Origin: Draconibacterium sediminis
GTDB taxonomy: Bacteria > Bacteroidota > Bacteroidia > Bacteroidales > Prolixibacteraceae
Direction of reading: 5' to 3'
DNA length: 64,000 nt
Assembly: GCF_000949475.1 (NCBI RefSeq)
Contig: NZ_JRHC01000006.1
Coordinates: 310,001-374,000, forward strand
This document shows positions 8,564 to 15,856 of this stretch, piece after piece. Within the stretch, counting starts at the first letter, position 1. Each line of letters opens with the position of its first letter. The position numbers were made by a program, and so were the translations under genes. The notes below the pieces were generated by a model. That model made no database searches, was not told where the DNA came from, and was given only the letters and a program-made list of their open reading frames with translations.

Positions 8564-9142
8564 ATGAGTTTATTCGAGATGTACCTCAAATTGGGGTTCA
8601 AACACATTATTGACATTCATGGTTACGACCACATTGTTTTTGTTTTGGCCTTATGTGCCGGTTACAATTTAAGCCAGTTTAAAAAGATATTTATACTGAT
8701 TACGGCTTTCACCATTGGCCACTCGATTACGCTGGCCCTATCCACATTAAACGTCGTTAATGTTTCGTCCGATATAATTGAATTCCTGATACCGGCCACC
8801 ATTTGTGTTACGGCCATTGCCAATATTATTCCGTTTAAAGCCAAAAATAACCGGGTGGTATATGTATTAACTTTATTTTTTGGTCTGATACACGGACTGG
8901 GATTTTCAAACTACCTGAAACAACTGTTGGGGCGCGAGTCGAATATCTTAACACCCTTGCTGGCCTTTAACATCGGACTCGAATTAGGGCAACTGCTGAT
9001 ACTTGCCATCTATTTTGCGCTGATGTTTATCACCGTACAATTGTTTCGGTCGAAAAGCGATTTCTGGCGCATTTTTGTATCCGGTATGGCCTTTGGTATT
9101 TCTATTATTTTAATGATAGAGAAAGCACCGGCCGTTTTTTAA
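8564..9142 (+). CDS. HupE/UreJ-like membrane protein
   Basis: From the Met at 8564 the protein has 192 residues, begins MSLFEMYLKLGFKHIIDIHG and has six predicted membrane segments. GFKHIIDIHGYDHIVFVLAL, AFTIGHSITLALS and GLIHGLGFS carry the conserved histidines and aspartate of the HupE/UreJ superfamily, proposed to move nickel or other metals. The frame is open further upstream, but that extension lacks family similarity and overlaps the divergent DUF6702 gene. The substrate is not known for the Bacteroidota branch; no hydrogenase or urease gene is nearby. Confidence 0.88.
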   Translation: MSLFEMYLKLGFKHIIDIHGYDHIVFVLALCAGYNLSQFKKIFILITAFTIGHSITLALSTLNVVNVSSDIIEFLIPATICVTAIANIIPFKAKNNRVVYVLTLFFGLIHGLGFSNYLKQLLGRESNILTPLLAFNIGLELGQLLILAIYFALMFITVQLFRSKSDFWRIFVSGMAFGISIILMIEKAPAVF

Positions 9143-9236
9143 ACTTTCGTTTTATAACAAATCCGAAGCCATTGCAAGCTTTTGTAAACAAATTGTATTT
9201 TTTATAGTAGAAATTACAATAACTTAAAAGTATTGC

Positions 9237-9244
9237 TAATTTTG
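9237..9244 (+). promoter_or_regulatory. -7 box for the M1 peptidase gene
   Basis: TAATTTTG matches TAnnTTTG and lies 44 bases before the start codon. A convincing -33 TTTG is not visible. Confidence 0.5.
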
Positions 9245-9288
9245 TTCGCCTAGCATTTTGGCATCGATATTAGACATTTAATTACATA

Positions 9289-11610
9289 ATGAAAAAATTA
9301 GCACTTTTTATTACCTTTTTCGTATCTGCCTGTGCCGTTTCGCTGGCTCAGGAAAACATTAACCTGAATAAGTTCAGGCAGTTAAAACAAGAGTTGGCAA
9401 CACCTAATGTTTACCGTACCGCATCGGGAGCACCGGGGCACGAGTACTGGCAACAAAAGGCCGATTACAAAATGAACATCAGGCTGGACGATGAAACCCA
9501 GCGAATTTATGGCGAAGAAACCATTACCTACCACAACCAGTCGCCCGATATGCTGAAATATTTATGGTTGCAACTCGACCAGAATATGCGTGCAAAGGAT
9601 TCGGACACCTACAAAACAATGACTTCAGGATTAAATCAGCGTGTTTCATTTGGTCAGTTGAAACGCATGATGTACGATTTTGATGGTGGTTTTAAACTGG
9701 ATTATGTGCAGGATGCCGATGGAAACGATTTACCGGCAACCATTAATAAAACCATGATGCGTGTTGATTTACCCGAAACATTAAAACCGGGCGAGTCATT
9801 CACTTTTAAAGTAAAATGGTGGTACAACATTAACGACCGCCTTACTGATGGTGGCCGCTCGGGTTACGAATATTTTAAAAACGAAGACAACTACATTTAT
9901 ACCATTGCACAGTTTTACCCACGTATGGCCGTTTATAACGAAGTGGAAGGCTGGCAACACAAACAGTTCCTCGGAACCGGCGAATTTACCCTGCCCTTTG
10001 GCGACTTTGAAGTAAGCCTTACCGTTCCGGCCGACCACGTGGTGGGGGCTACAGGAGTTCTTCAGAACACCGACGAGGTATTGACTCAGGAACAGATCGA
10101 TCGTTTTGAAAAAGCAAAAGCCGATACGGAAGATCCTGTTTTTATTGTATCTCCTGAAGATGCACTAAAGGCTGAAAAAGGAAAAGTAAAAAAAGAAAAA
10201 ACATGGGTATTTAAAGCCGAAAATGTGCGCGACTTCGCTTTTGCCAGCTCGCGTAAATTTATCTGGGATGCAATGGCCGTAAAATTTGGCGACCGCACCG
10301 TAATGGCCATGTCGTATTACCCAAAAGAAGGCAACCCGCTGTGGGAGCAATACTCAACACGCGTGGTGGCGCATACCGTAAAAACCTACTCGAAATTTAC
10401 TTTCGACTACCCTTACCCGGTAGCCATTTCGGTACACACCGACCGCATTGGAATGGAATACCCGATGATTTGTTTTAACGGTGGCCGCCCCCAAAGCGAC
10501 GGTACTTACAGCAAGCGCACCAAATACGGAATGATAGGTGTTATCATTCACGAAGTGGGACACAACTTCTTCCCGATGATCGTGAATTCCGACGAACGCC
10601 AGTGGACCTGGATGGACGAAGGATTAAATACATTCGTACAGTTATTAACCGAACAGGAATGGGAACCTGGTTACCCATCGTCGCGCGGAGTAGCAGCCAA
10701 CATTGTTCCTTACATGAGTGGCGACAAAAAATTTATTTCGCCGGTGATGACCAACTCCGAGTCGGTTTGGAACCTGGGTAGCAACGCTTACGCCAAACCG
10801 AGTACCGCACTAAACATTTTGCGCGAAACCGTTATGGGCCGTGATCTGTTCGACTATGCGTTTAAAGAATATGCACAACGCTGGATGTTTAAACACCCTA
10901 CCCCTGCCGATTTCTTCCGCACCATGGAAGATGCTTCGGGAGTTGATTTGGACTGGTTCTGGCGCGGATGGTTCTTTACCACCGACCACTGCGATATTTC
11001 GATGGAGAACGTAAAATGGTACCAGGCAAATACACAAGATCCGGAGGTGGAAAAACCACTAAAAAAAGCCACCGACGAAGAGGCAGCTATTTCCATTACC
11101 ACCATGCGCAACAAAGCATTTGCCAATGAAACATACCGGGCTAAAAACCCTGAAGCTGCCGATTTTTATACCACCTACGACGAATACAAAGTAACCAAAG
11201 AAGATAAAGAGGAGTACGATCGGTTTGTAAAAAGCCTGAGCAAGGAAGAAAAAGAATTGCTGGGTGCCAACCTGAACTTCTACCAGATTGATTTTAAGAA
11301 TTTGGGCGGACTGGTAATGCCGGTGATCCTGAAATTTGAATTTACCGACGGAACAGAAGAGCTTCAGTATATTCCTGCCGAGATTTGGCGGAAAAACAAC
11401 GAAGAAGTATCGAAGGTGTTTATGTTTAGCAAAGAGGTGGAGCAAATCATCCTCGACCCCTACCGCGAAACTGCCGATACCGATTTGAACAACAACTACT
11501 GGCCCGAGCGTAAACAGCCAACCCGTTTCGAACTGTATAAATCGAGATTTGGCGGTGGCCGATACTCCGGAGGTGGCGAAAACCCCATGCAAAAGGCAAA
11601 AAAGAAATAA
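9289..11610 (+). CDS. Secreted M1-family zinc metallopeptidase
   Basis: A 773-residue protein with a signal peptide ending near SLAQ. It has an N-terminal beta-sandwich domain (to about residue 260) and then the M1 catalytic domain. Zinc ligands are His421 and His425 in HEVGHN, with catalytic Glu422, and Glu444 in WMDEGLN, giving the canonical HExxH-18-E spacing. GMEYP at about residue 388 occupies the place of the GAMEN exopeptidase motif. It should trim peptides in the periplasm or at the surface. The C-terminus ends in a basic tail. It is transcribed alone, with a terminator 27 bases after the stop. Confidence 0.94.
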   Translation: MKKLALFITFFVSACAVSLAQENINLNKFRQLKQELATPNVYRTASGAPGHEYWQQKADYKMNIRLDDETQRIYGEETITYHNQSPDMLKYLWLQLDQNMRAKDSDTYKTMTSGLNQRVSFGQLKRMMYDFDGGFKLDYVQDADGNDLPATINKTMMRVDLPETLKPGESFTFKVKWWYNINDRLTDGGRSGYEYFKNEDNYIYTIAQFYPRMAVYNEVEGWQHKQFLGTGEFTLPFGDFEVSLTVPADHVVGATGVLQNTDEVLTQEQIDRFEKAKADTEDPVFIVSPEDALKAEKGKVKKEKTWVFKAENVRDFAFASSRKFIWDAMAVKFGDRTVMAMSYYPKEGNPLWEQYSTRVVAHTVKTYSKFTFDYPYPVAISVHTDRIGMEYPMICFNGGRPQSDGTYSKRTKYGMIGVIIHEVGHNFFPMIVNSDERQWTWMDEGLNTFVQLLTEQEWEPGYPSSRGVAANIVPYMSGDKKFISPVMTNSESVWNLGSNAYAKPSTALNILRETVMGRDLFDYAFKEYAQRWMFKHPTPADFFRTMEDASGVDLDWFWRGWFFTTDHCDISMENVKWYQANTQDPEVEKPLKKATDEEAAISITTMRNKAFANETYRAKNPEAADFYTTYDEYKVTKEDKEEYDRFVKSLSKEEKELLGANLNFYQIDFKNLGGLVMPVILKFEFTDGTEELQYIPAEIWRKNNEEVSKVFMFSKEVEQIILDPYRETADTDLNNNYWPERKQPTRFELYKSRFGGGRYSGGGENPMQKAKKK

Positions 11611-11636
11611 TCCTAACCGCGATTTAAATAAATCAG

Positions 11637-11675
11637 AAAGGAAGCACTCCGATAGGAAGTTTGCTTCCTTTTTTT
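11637..11675 (+). terminator. Terminator after the M1 peptidase gene
   Basis: AAAGGAAGCA (11637-11646) pairs with TGCTTCCTTT (from 11662) across a 15-base loop and is followed by a T run. Confidence 0.8.
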
Positions 11676-11853
11676 GTGATAGTCCTCTGAAAACCAATAG
11701 CAAATTCTGAATAAACGATATCCAAATCAACTGCAGTTTGATACGTTTTGCCTTGTTCTGCATTGGATATTCGTTATTGAATATTGGTCATTTTACCTAC
11801 CCCTTCAAAAGTTATTTTTTATGTATAGAGTAGCTTACAAAAGGAGCCGGAAA

Positions 11854-11967
11854 TCATCGGCATTCAGGATATTCATCAGAATTGCTTTCACTTTCAAATA
11901 TAGCTTCCTGCCCTTGCTCCAAATACAATAAAGCAGTTTCATGCTCCCGTTTTGGTTTACATAGTAT
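11854..11967 (-). pseudogene. Possible gene remnant, 37 codons without a start
   Basis: On the minus strand an open stretch reads as natural-looking protein (KPKREHETALLYLEQGQEAI, then an acidic tail ending SDEYPECR and a stop). It has no ATG and is closed by a stop upstream. It may be the end of a decayed gene beside the cassette boundary, or chance. The family was not recognised. The rest of 11676-12087 shows no gene. Confidence 0.2.
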
Positions 11968-12087
11968 TTATTTCTATTTTTATTCCACCTTTTCACCCGG
12001 CGACACAGGAAGAAGATTCAAAGCAGTGGAGCGCGCCCCAGGAAAATACGATTTATACAAAATTTAAAAACTTATGCTATAAGCGAT

Positions 12088-12112
12088 GTATGTGTAATAC
12101 ACTTACACATAC
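12088..12112. other. Perfect 10-bp hairpin at the cassette's left edge
   Basis: GTATGTGTAA (12088-12097) and TTACACATAC (12103-12112) pair perfectly around a 5-base loop, and the next base begins the GTTA core at 12113. This is the place where a preceding attC or attI site would end. The hairpin is shorter than a typical attC, and no matching R'' box was found on its left. Confidence 0.45.
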
Positions 12113-12159
12113 GTTAGCTGCCATTAGTAAGAAATGAAACTACATAATATCATATAAAT

Positions 12160-12618
12160 ATGGAAATGTACTTAGATAACATGGATAAGAGACTTTTAAT
12201 GTTCTATCCTATTATAGCATTGTATATTTCAATGCTGTTAATTCTATTAGAAAGATTTGCACTTCGTTTTTTAACTAGAATTACAAAAAAATATAAATTT
12301 CTTGAAGAATCTGATTTACATGTAACTTCATCGAATTTATGGAAAAGAATAGCACGAGACCTTTGTTTACTGGCAATTAATGCAGATATTTTGGCTATTA
12401 TTCTAATGGGGCCAGAATGTCTTTGTGGTGACCAAATCATGCCGTTAATTTTAGCGGTTGCACACATTTATTTGTATTTAATTATTATAATTTTTGGTGC
12501 AAGACAAGCTATTAAATCTTATTTGTCAAATAATCCGACATATACAATGATGTATTTAATCTTAGGATTGACTGCAATATTAACTAATGCATTCACTATT
12601 CAACTATTCATTTATTAA
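12160..12618 (+). CDS. Unrecognised membrane protein, first gene of the cassette
   Basis: A 152-residue protein with four probable membrane segments, near residues 12-33, 67-84, 90-112 and 126-150. They are separated by a basic cytoplasmic-type loop (RFLTRITKKYKF) and a short loop containing GPECLCGDQIMP with two cysteines. No family was recognised. Three Met codons near the start (residues 1, 3 and 8) could each initiate. The second gene starts 2 bases after its stop, so the two are almost surely co-transcribed and may form one membrane complex. Codon use is strongly A/T-ending, unlike the housekeeping genes nearby, consistent with acquisition from elsewhere. Confidence 0.65.
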   Translation: MEMYLDNMDKRLLMFYPIIALYISMLLILLERFALRFLTRITKKYKFLEESDLHVTSSNLWKRIARDLCLLAINADILAIILMGPECLCGDQIMPLILAVAHIYLYLIIIIFGARQAIKSYLSNNPTYTMMYLILGLTAILTNAFTIQLFIY

Positions 12619-12620
12619 TT

Positions 12621-13244
12621 ATGGCAAAAAATAAATTATCTAACTGGATAGTAGGTATTGGTTCAAGTCTGATAGCAACTTTGATTGTAATCTTTTTTCC
12701 AAAGATAATTGGTCTATTTAAAGGAGACTCTTACGATTCTGTTTATTTTATTCAAAAAAATACTATTGGAAACATCTGTACTCAGACTCTATATTTAGAA
12801 AACCTATCGACACGAGAATTACTAATATCTGATTTCAATATTGAAACAAAAAAAGCTGTGGACTTAGTAAGTTCAGATTTATATAATCTGCTAAATAAAG
12901 ACTCGAAAAGTGTTAAGGTTATTGGAGATTCGACATTAAAAATCTTTAAATTGCAGGTTCCTGTTTATTTATCTGAGAACAATGTCTTAAGAATGATTTT
13001 CACATCCTCATATAAGAATGAGATATCAATCAGCGATAATTGGATTGAACTAAAATGTCCTACAGGGAAAGTTAATAACGGTAGACCAAATTATAGAAAT
13101 GCGACATTAATAAATAGAAATGACTATCAATTGGAGAAGAGTAAGAAGATAACTAAGAATCTAATATTTGTAGTCGTATTTTTGATTTTATTAACAATAA
13201 CTGTCGTGATAGTAGTATTTAGAAAACGAAATAACGGCAGCTAA
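12621..13244 (+). CDS. Unrecognised bitopic membrane protein, second gene of the cassette
   Basis: A 207-residue protein with an N-terminal membrane segment (about residues 9-28), a mainly beta-type soluble middle of about 140 residues (containing TQTLYLENLSTRELLISDFN), and a C-terminal membrane segment (about 180-200) followed by a short basic tail. The family was not recognised. The layout suggests a soluble domain held between two membrane anchors. Its stop codon lies within the R''-like box of the attC-like site, the usual arrangement for the last gene of an integron cassette. A role with the preceding membrane protein is likely; any defence or stress function would be speculation. Confidence 0.65.
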   Translation: MAKNKLSNWIVGIGSSLIATLIVIFFPKIIGLFKGDSYDSVYFIQKNTIGNICTQTLYLENLSTRELLISDFNIETKKAVDLVSSDLYNLLNKDSKSVKVIGDSTLKIFKLQVPVYLSENNVLRMIFTSSYKNEISISDNWIELKCPTGKVNNGRPNYRNATLINRNDYQLEKSKKITKNLIFVVVFLILLTITVVIVVFRKRNNGS

Positions 13245-13370
13245 CACGCGGTATAAAACATTGGGGTTTAAGTGGTTATTTAAGCATTCAGCCACGCATC
13301 AAGTTCGGTGTAACTGGACAGGAAAGTAGCCCGCAATCCCCAACGATTTCATACCGCAACCGTTAACAAC
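13239..13370 (+). repeat. attC-like recombination site
   Basis: Paired arms, outside to inside, are TAAC (13242-13245) with GTTA (13362-13365), GCGGTAT (13248-13254) with ATACCGC (13351-13357), and TTGGGG (13261-13266) with CCCCAA (13338-13343). This gives the R''-L''...L'-R' order of a long attC of about 130 bases with a weakly structured centre. The cores deviate from the classical RYYYAAC/GTTRRRY consensus by one or two bases, so it is called attC-like. Confidence 0.6.
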
Positions 13371-13510
13371 AAAAATAACCATTACAAAAATCCAAACTCC
13401 CATATTAGCATATCGGAATTGTTCTATTAACTTATTTAGGTCAAAAAAGTCCCTGTATCAAGCCTTTCAGAAGCTTTTTACCAACTCAAAAAATCAGGGT
13501 AGAACCATTC

Positions 13511-13657
13511 TACCCAAGGGAATTATCCTTTTACCCTAAGGAATCATAGATATTCCCTATGGGATTACTCCTGTACCCTAGGGAATATCTATTATACCCA
13601 AGGGAATTGTCTTTCTTACCAAGGGAATAATCGTGCTCCCCAAGCAGATTGTCTTGG
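13511..13657. repeat. Seven-unit degenerate 21-bp tandem repeat
   Basis: Units start at 13511, 13532, 13553, 13574, 13595, 13616 and 13637, every one exactly 21 bases long. The consensus is about TACCCWAGGGAATNNTCNTTN, with a palindromic CCCWWGGG core that decays toward the right end. The array begins about 140 bases after the attC-like site and ends 4 bases before the stop codon of the ArsC-like gene. Both the exact period and the multiple-of-three length are striking; no reading frame was trusted as a gene. Confidence 0.85.
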
Positions 13658-13661
13658 TTTC

Positions 13662-14021
13662 CTATTCTTTTCCTAAAGCTGCTTTAACTTCTGCCACTGT
13701 TTTTGCGGCATTACCAACAAAAAGTTTTCCGTCAATCTCAAATACCGGGCGTTTCAGAAAAGTGTAATCCCTTAGCAAAAGCTTTTTATAATCGGCATCA
13801 GATTTTACCGGGTTGGCTTCAAGAGCAGCTTTTAATTTCCGGGCGCGTTTATTTATGAGTGCTTCGTAGCTTTTAGTATGTGCGTACAGGCTTTCAACCT
13901 GCTCTTCGGTAATTGGTTCGGTTTTTATATCCTGCTTCTCAAAACTTTCGTCAACGTTTACTTCTTTCATTATTCGTTTGCAGGTATCACAAGTCGACAG
14001 GTAATATACTTTTCTTTTCAT
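13662..14021 (-). CDS. ArsC/Spx-family thioredoxin-fold protein
   Basis: A 119-residue protein of the arsenate reductase (ArsC)/Spx/YffB family. The active-site region is STCDTCKR, with Cys11 and Cys14. The RDYTFLKRPVFEIDGKLFVG segment at residues 84-103 is the conserved substrate and glutathione-binding end, with the usual RP pair. Family members reduce arsenate or regulate transcription under thiol stress; the CxxC pair is closer to Spx and YffB-like proteins, and no other arsenic gene is nearby, so arsenate reduction should not be assumed. A TATCTTTC box (7 of 8 to the Bacteroidota -7 element) lies at 14042-14049 on the same strand. Confidence 0.85.
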   Translation of the reverse strand: MKRKVYYLSTCDTCKRIMKEVNVDESFEKQDIKTEPITEEQVESLYAHTKSYEALINKRARKLKAALEANPVKSDADYKKLLLRDYTFLKRPVFEIDGKLFVGNAAKTVAEVKAALGKE

Positions 14022-14122
14022 TCCGGTTATCTTTTGTGTCCGAAAGATAATTATTTGCTGTTGTCTTTCCAGACAGGAAAAGATTTTTGCTTTCTTTTGA
14101 CCGATTGCAAAAGAAAGTGCCC

Positions 14123-14351
14123 GTCTGGCTTAACAATGTCAATAAGTTAACAGCAAAATTACTGAAGGTCATATTTATTTCAGCCCAATGCGTTGCATTG
14201 GGTAATAAGCAACAAACAAGAACAGCGCCCTGAAAGGGCAATTTAGCTGCCCTTTCAGGGCGACCAAAAACATCAATCCTTGTCCCCAAGGCGTTGCCTT
14301 GGGCTGTATTATCAAAGGCTTACAGCCTTAACTTAATGACATTGGTCTGGC
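14123..14351. mobile_element. MITE-like palindrome cluster with inverted ends and 7-bp flanking repeat
   Basis: CAATGTCAATAAGTTAA (14134-14150) and TTAACTTAATGACATTG (14328-14344) are inverted copies with one mismatch. GTCTGGC occurs directly repeated outside them (14123-14129 and 14345-14351), like a target-site duplication, although TTAA separates it from the left arm. Between them are four perfect palindromes: CCCAATGC..GCATTGGG (14184-14202), CGCCCTGAAAGGGCA..TGCCCTTTCAGGGCG (14226-14262), CCCAAGGC..GCCTTGGG (14285-14303) and AAGGCT..AGCCTT (14315-14329). There is no coding frame, so any transposase would act in trans, for example a REP-type Y1 transposase. The rest of 14022-14434 holds nothing recognisable. 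Confidence 0.65.
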
Positions 14352-14434
14352 ATAAAGACAAAAAGTACCTATAGAAAATTGAACTCCATGTTTTATCCGG
14401 AGCAACCTGAAATGAGTAAACTCAAAAATGAAAC

Positions 14435-15181
14435 CTACTTCTCACAACTCACCACCAAAGGCAAATGTTTTCCACCAAAAGCATCCTGTTTAAAGTTGGC
14501 ATAAAACTGAATGTTTCGGAAACCGGCTTTTTCCAGCAGCGTTCTTAATGTTTCACTTTTTAGGGCCAGCAAAGGTGTTTCGTTCGACACAATGCGGCCT
14601 ATGGATTTAATTTCAAGGTCGGTTTGAAAACCTATAAGCTCTGAGTTTTCAGTAAAATTATAACGACGAATAAACTTAATATTCTCCGTGTCGATTACCG
14701 GTAGTGCTTCAACCGGTTCACTGCAAATGTAGTCGTAGTTCAGTAACTGAATGAGTAATTGTCCTCCGGGTTTTAAACTAGTTTTGGCACCTTCCAGCAT
14801 TTGCAAAACAAGTGCTTCGGAGTTGAGGTGCACCAGGGTATTTCCAAAACACAATACGGCATCAAACTGCTGCGCTATAAAATCCTGCGTCAGTTCCAGC
14901 ATATTTCCCTGCTGAAAAGTCAGCTTTTCGTGTTTTTTGTTGTCAATGGCTTGTTGCAGTAGGTCTTCGTTCAGATCAATTCCAATAAGCTCTGCCCCAC
15001 CTTCAGCCAGCTGAAAGGCCAACTCGCCGGTAGCACAGCCAATATCCAGAATATGCTTTCCGGGCAACTCACCGAGTTTGTTTTTCACAAACGTCAGTTG
15101 CATGGGATTAAACGGAAAAATCTCGGAATAATACTTTGATATGGAGGTGTAGAATATATTTTGTGAATCGTGCATGTGCAA
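14435..15181 (-). CDS. Class I SAM-dependent methyltransferase
   Basis: A 248-residue protein with motif I HILDIGCATGELA (about residues 43-55), the acidic residue after strand 2 in ELIGIDLNE, FDAVLCFGNTLVHL as motif II and LKPGGQLLIQLL as motif III. The substrate cannot be told from sequence; this general type methylates small molecules or, less often, proteins. It follows the thioredoxin gene with a 2-base gap. A TAAATTTG box on the same strand at 15179-15186 overlaps this junction, so translation may begin at the second Met (15175) if a short transcript is used. Otherwise it is read from the DUF6132-thioredoxin transcript. Confidence 0.88.
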   Translation of the reverse strand: MHMHDSQNIFYTSISKYYSEIFPFNPMQLTFVKNKLGELPGKHILDIGCATGELAFQLAEGGAELIGIDLNEDLLQQAIDNKKHEKLTFQQGNMLELTQDFIAQQFDAVLCFGNTLVHLNSEALVLQMLEGAKTSLKPGGQLLIQLLNYDYICSEPVEALPVIDTENIKFIRRYNFTENSELIGFQTDLEIKSIGRIVSNETPLLALKSETLRTLLEKAGFRNIQFYANFKQDAFGGKHLPLVVSCEK

Positions 15182-15183
15182 AT

Positions 15184-15483
15184 TTACAAATATTGCTCAA
15201 CAATACTTTTTACTTCGTCGGCAGAACGTACGCCCATGCCACTCCACTTCAGCTCACCGTCTTTAAACAGCATCAGCGTCGGAATGCTTCGTATCTGGTA
15301 TTTCGAGGCAATATTCGGGTTGCGGTCAACATCTACTTTTATGATCTTGACATTTTCTTTCAGCTCAGCTTTTACCTGCTTCAGAATGGCCGGCATTTGT
15401 TTGCACGGCCCACACCAATCGGCATAAAAGTCGACCAAAACCGGACGTTTGCAATTGATAATATTTTTGAATTTAGCTATCAT
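15184..15483 (-). CDS. trxA: Thioredoxin
   Basis: A 99-residue single-domain thioredoxin. The active site is DWCGPCK with Cys24 and Cys27, preceded by VLVDFYA, and the cis-proline is in RSIPTLMLFKDG. It has no signal peptide, so it is a cytoplasmic disulfide reductase. Its start overlaps the end of the upstream DUF6132 gene by 11 bases and its stop is 2 bases from the methyltransferase gene, making a three-gene operon. Confidence 0.94.
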   Translation of the reverse strand: MIAKFKNIINCKRPVLVDFYADWCGPCKQMPAILKQVKAELKENVKIIKVDVDRNPNIASKYQIRSIPTLMLFKDGELKWSGMGVRSADEVKSIVEQYL

Positions 15484-15700
15484 TCTGTTCTGCTCTTTTT
15501 TTGCGCTTCACCATAAAATCGTTTATGGCATCGCCCACAAGGTAACCAACCGCAGCTCCCCACAAGGTACTCCAGTACCACACCGATTTTATGGGGCAGG
15601 TACCGCTTAAACATCCCACATATTTCCAGTAAAGAAAACCTCCAACGGCACCAACTACCAATAATATAAGGGCCAACTGCTTTTGTTTTATAAACTTCAT
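15473..15700 (-). CDS. Small membrane protein, DUF6132 family
   Basis: A 75-residue protein with two membrane segments (about 9-27 and 44-60) separated by a short loop with CLSGTCPIKS, which carries two cysteines spaced by four residues. This matches DUF6132. The C-terminus is basic and cytoplasmic. It is translationally coupled to the thioredoxin gene (11-base overlap). The loop cysteines next to a thioredoxin gene suggest, but do not prove, a redox link. Confidence 0.82.
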   Translation of the reverse strand: MKFIKQKQLALILLVVGAVGGFLYWKYVGCLSGTCPIKSVWYWSTLWGAAVGYLVGDAINDFMVKRKKRAEQNDS

Positions 15701-15830
15701 CTTTTATCCTTCTAACTTTGAAACAGCAACAAACACATTTAGTTTTTAAATAACCATTGAAAAAAATGATTGCAAATAGATTTCCCCGAAATCATAACTT
15801 TTAGGAAATATAGAGCTCAACGAAAACGGC

Positions 15831-15838
15831 TACTTTTG
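15831..15838 (+). promoter_or_regulatory. -7 box for the EamA transporter gene
   Basis: TACTTTTG matches TAnnTTTG and lies 18 bases before the Met at 15857. It argues for the internal start, because the frame is open from 15770 and a longer protein would begin upstream of the promoter. Confidence 0.55.
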
Positions 15839-15856
15839 CTGGCTTTAGAAAACATT

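Larger units (their letters stand above)
12114..13362 (+). mobile_element. Integron-like gene cassette with two membrane-protein genes
   Basis: The left edge reads GTTAGCTGCCATTA (12113-12126). The right edge of the coding part reads TAACGGCAGCTAAC (13232-13245), its reverse complement with one mismatch. In an integron cassette the left end carries the half of the recombination core that completes the cassette's own attC in the circular form, so exactly this long-range complementarity is expected. An attC-like imperfect palindrome follows the second gene, and the second gene's stop codon lies inside the R''-like box. The genes inside are visibly richer in A and T than neighbours. No integrase is in the window. 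The cut is placed between G and TT of the core by analogy with known integrons. Confidence 0.6.

Noticed and set aside
11059..11763. 234-codon minus-strand frame at the end of the M1 peptidase gene
   Set aside because: It is antisense to conserved coding sequence and crosses the terminator; composition is Phe-rich as expected for antisense of Lys/Glu codons.
12621..13244. Reading the cassette's two genes as a toxin-antitoxin pair
   Set aside because: Both have membrane segments and neither shows a toxin or antitoxin motif; the size and layout do not support the claim.
14187..14303. CRISPR-like look of evenly spread palindromes
   Set aside because: The palindromes differ in sequence and spacing, there are no repeated units with unique spacers, and no cas gene is present.
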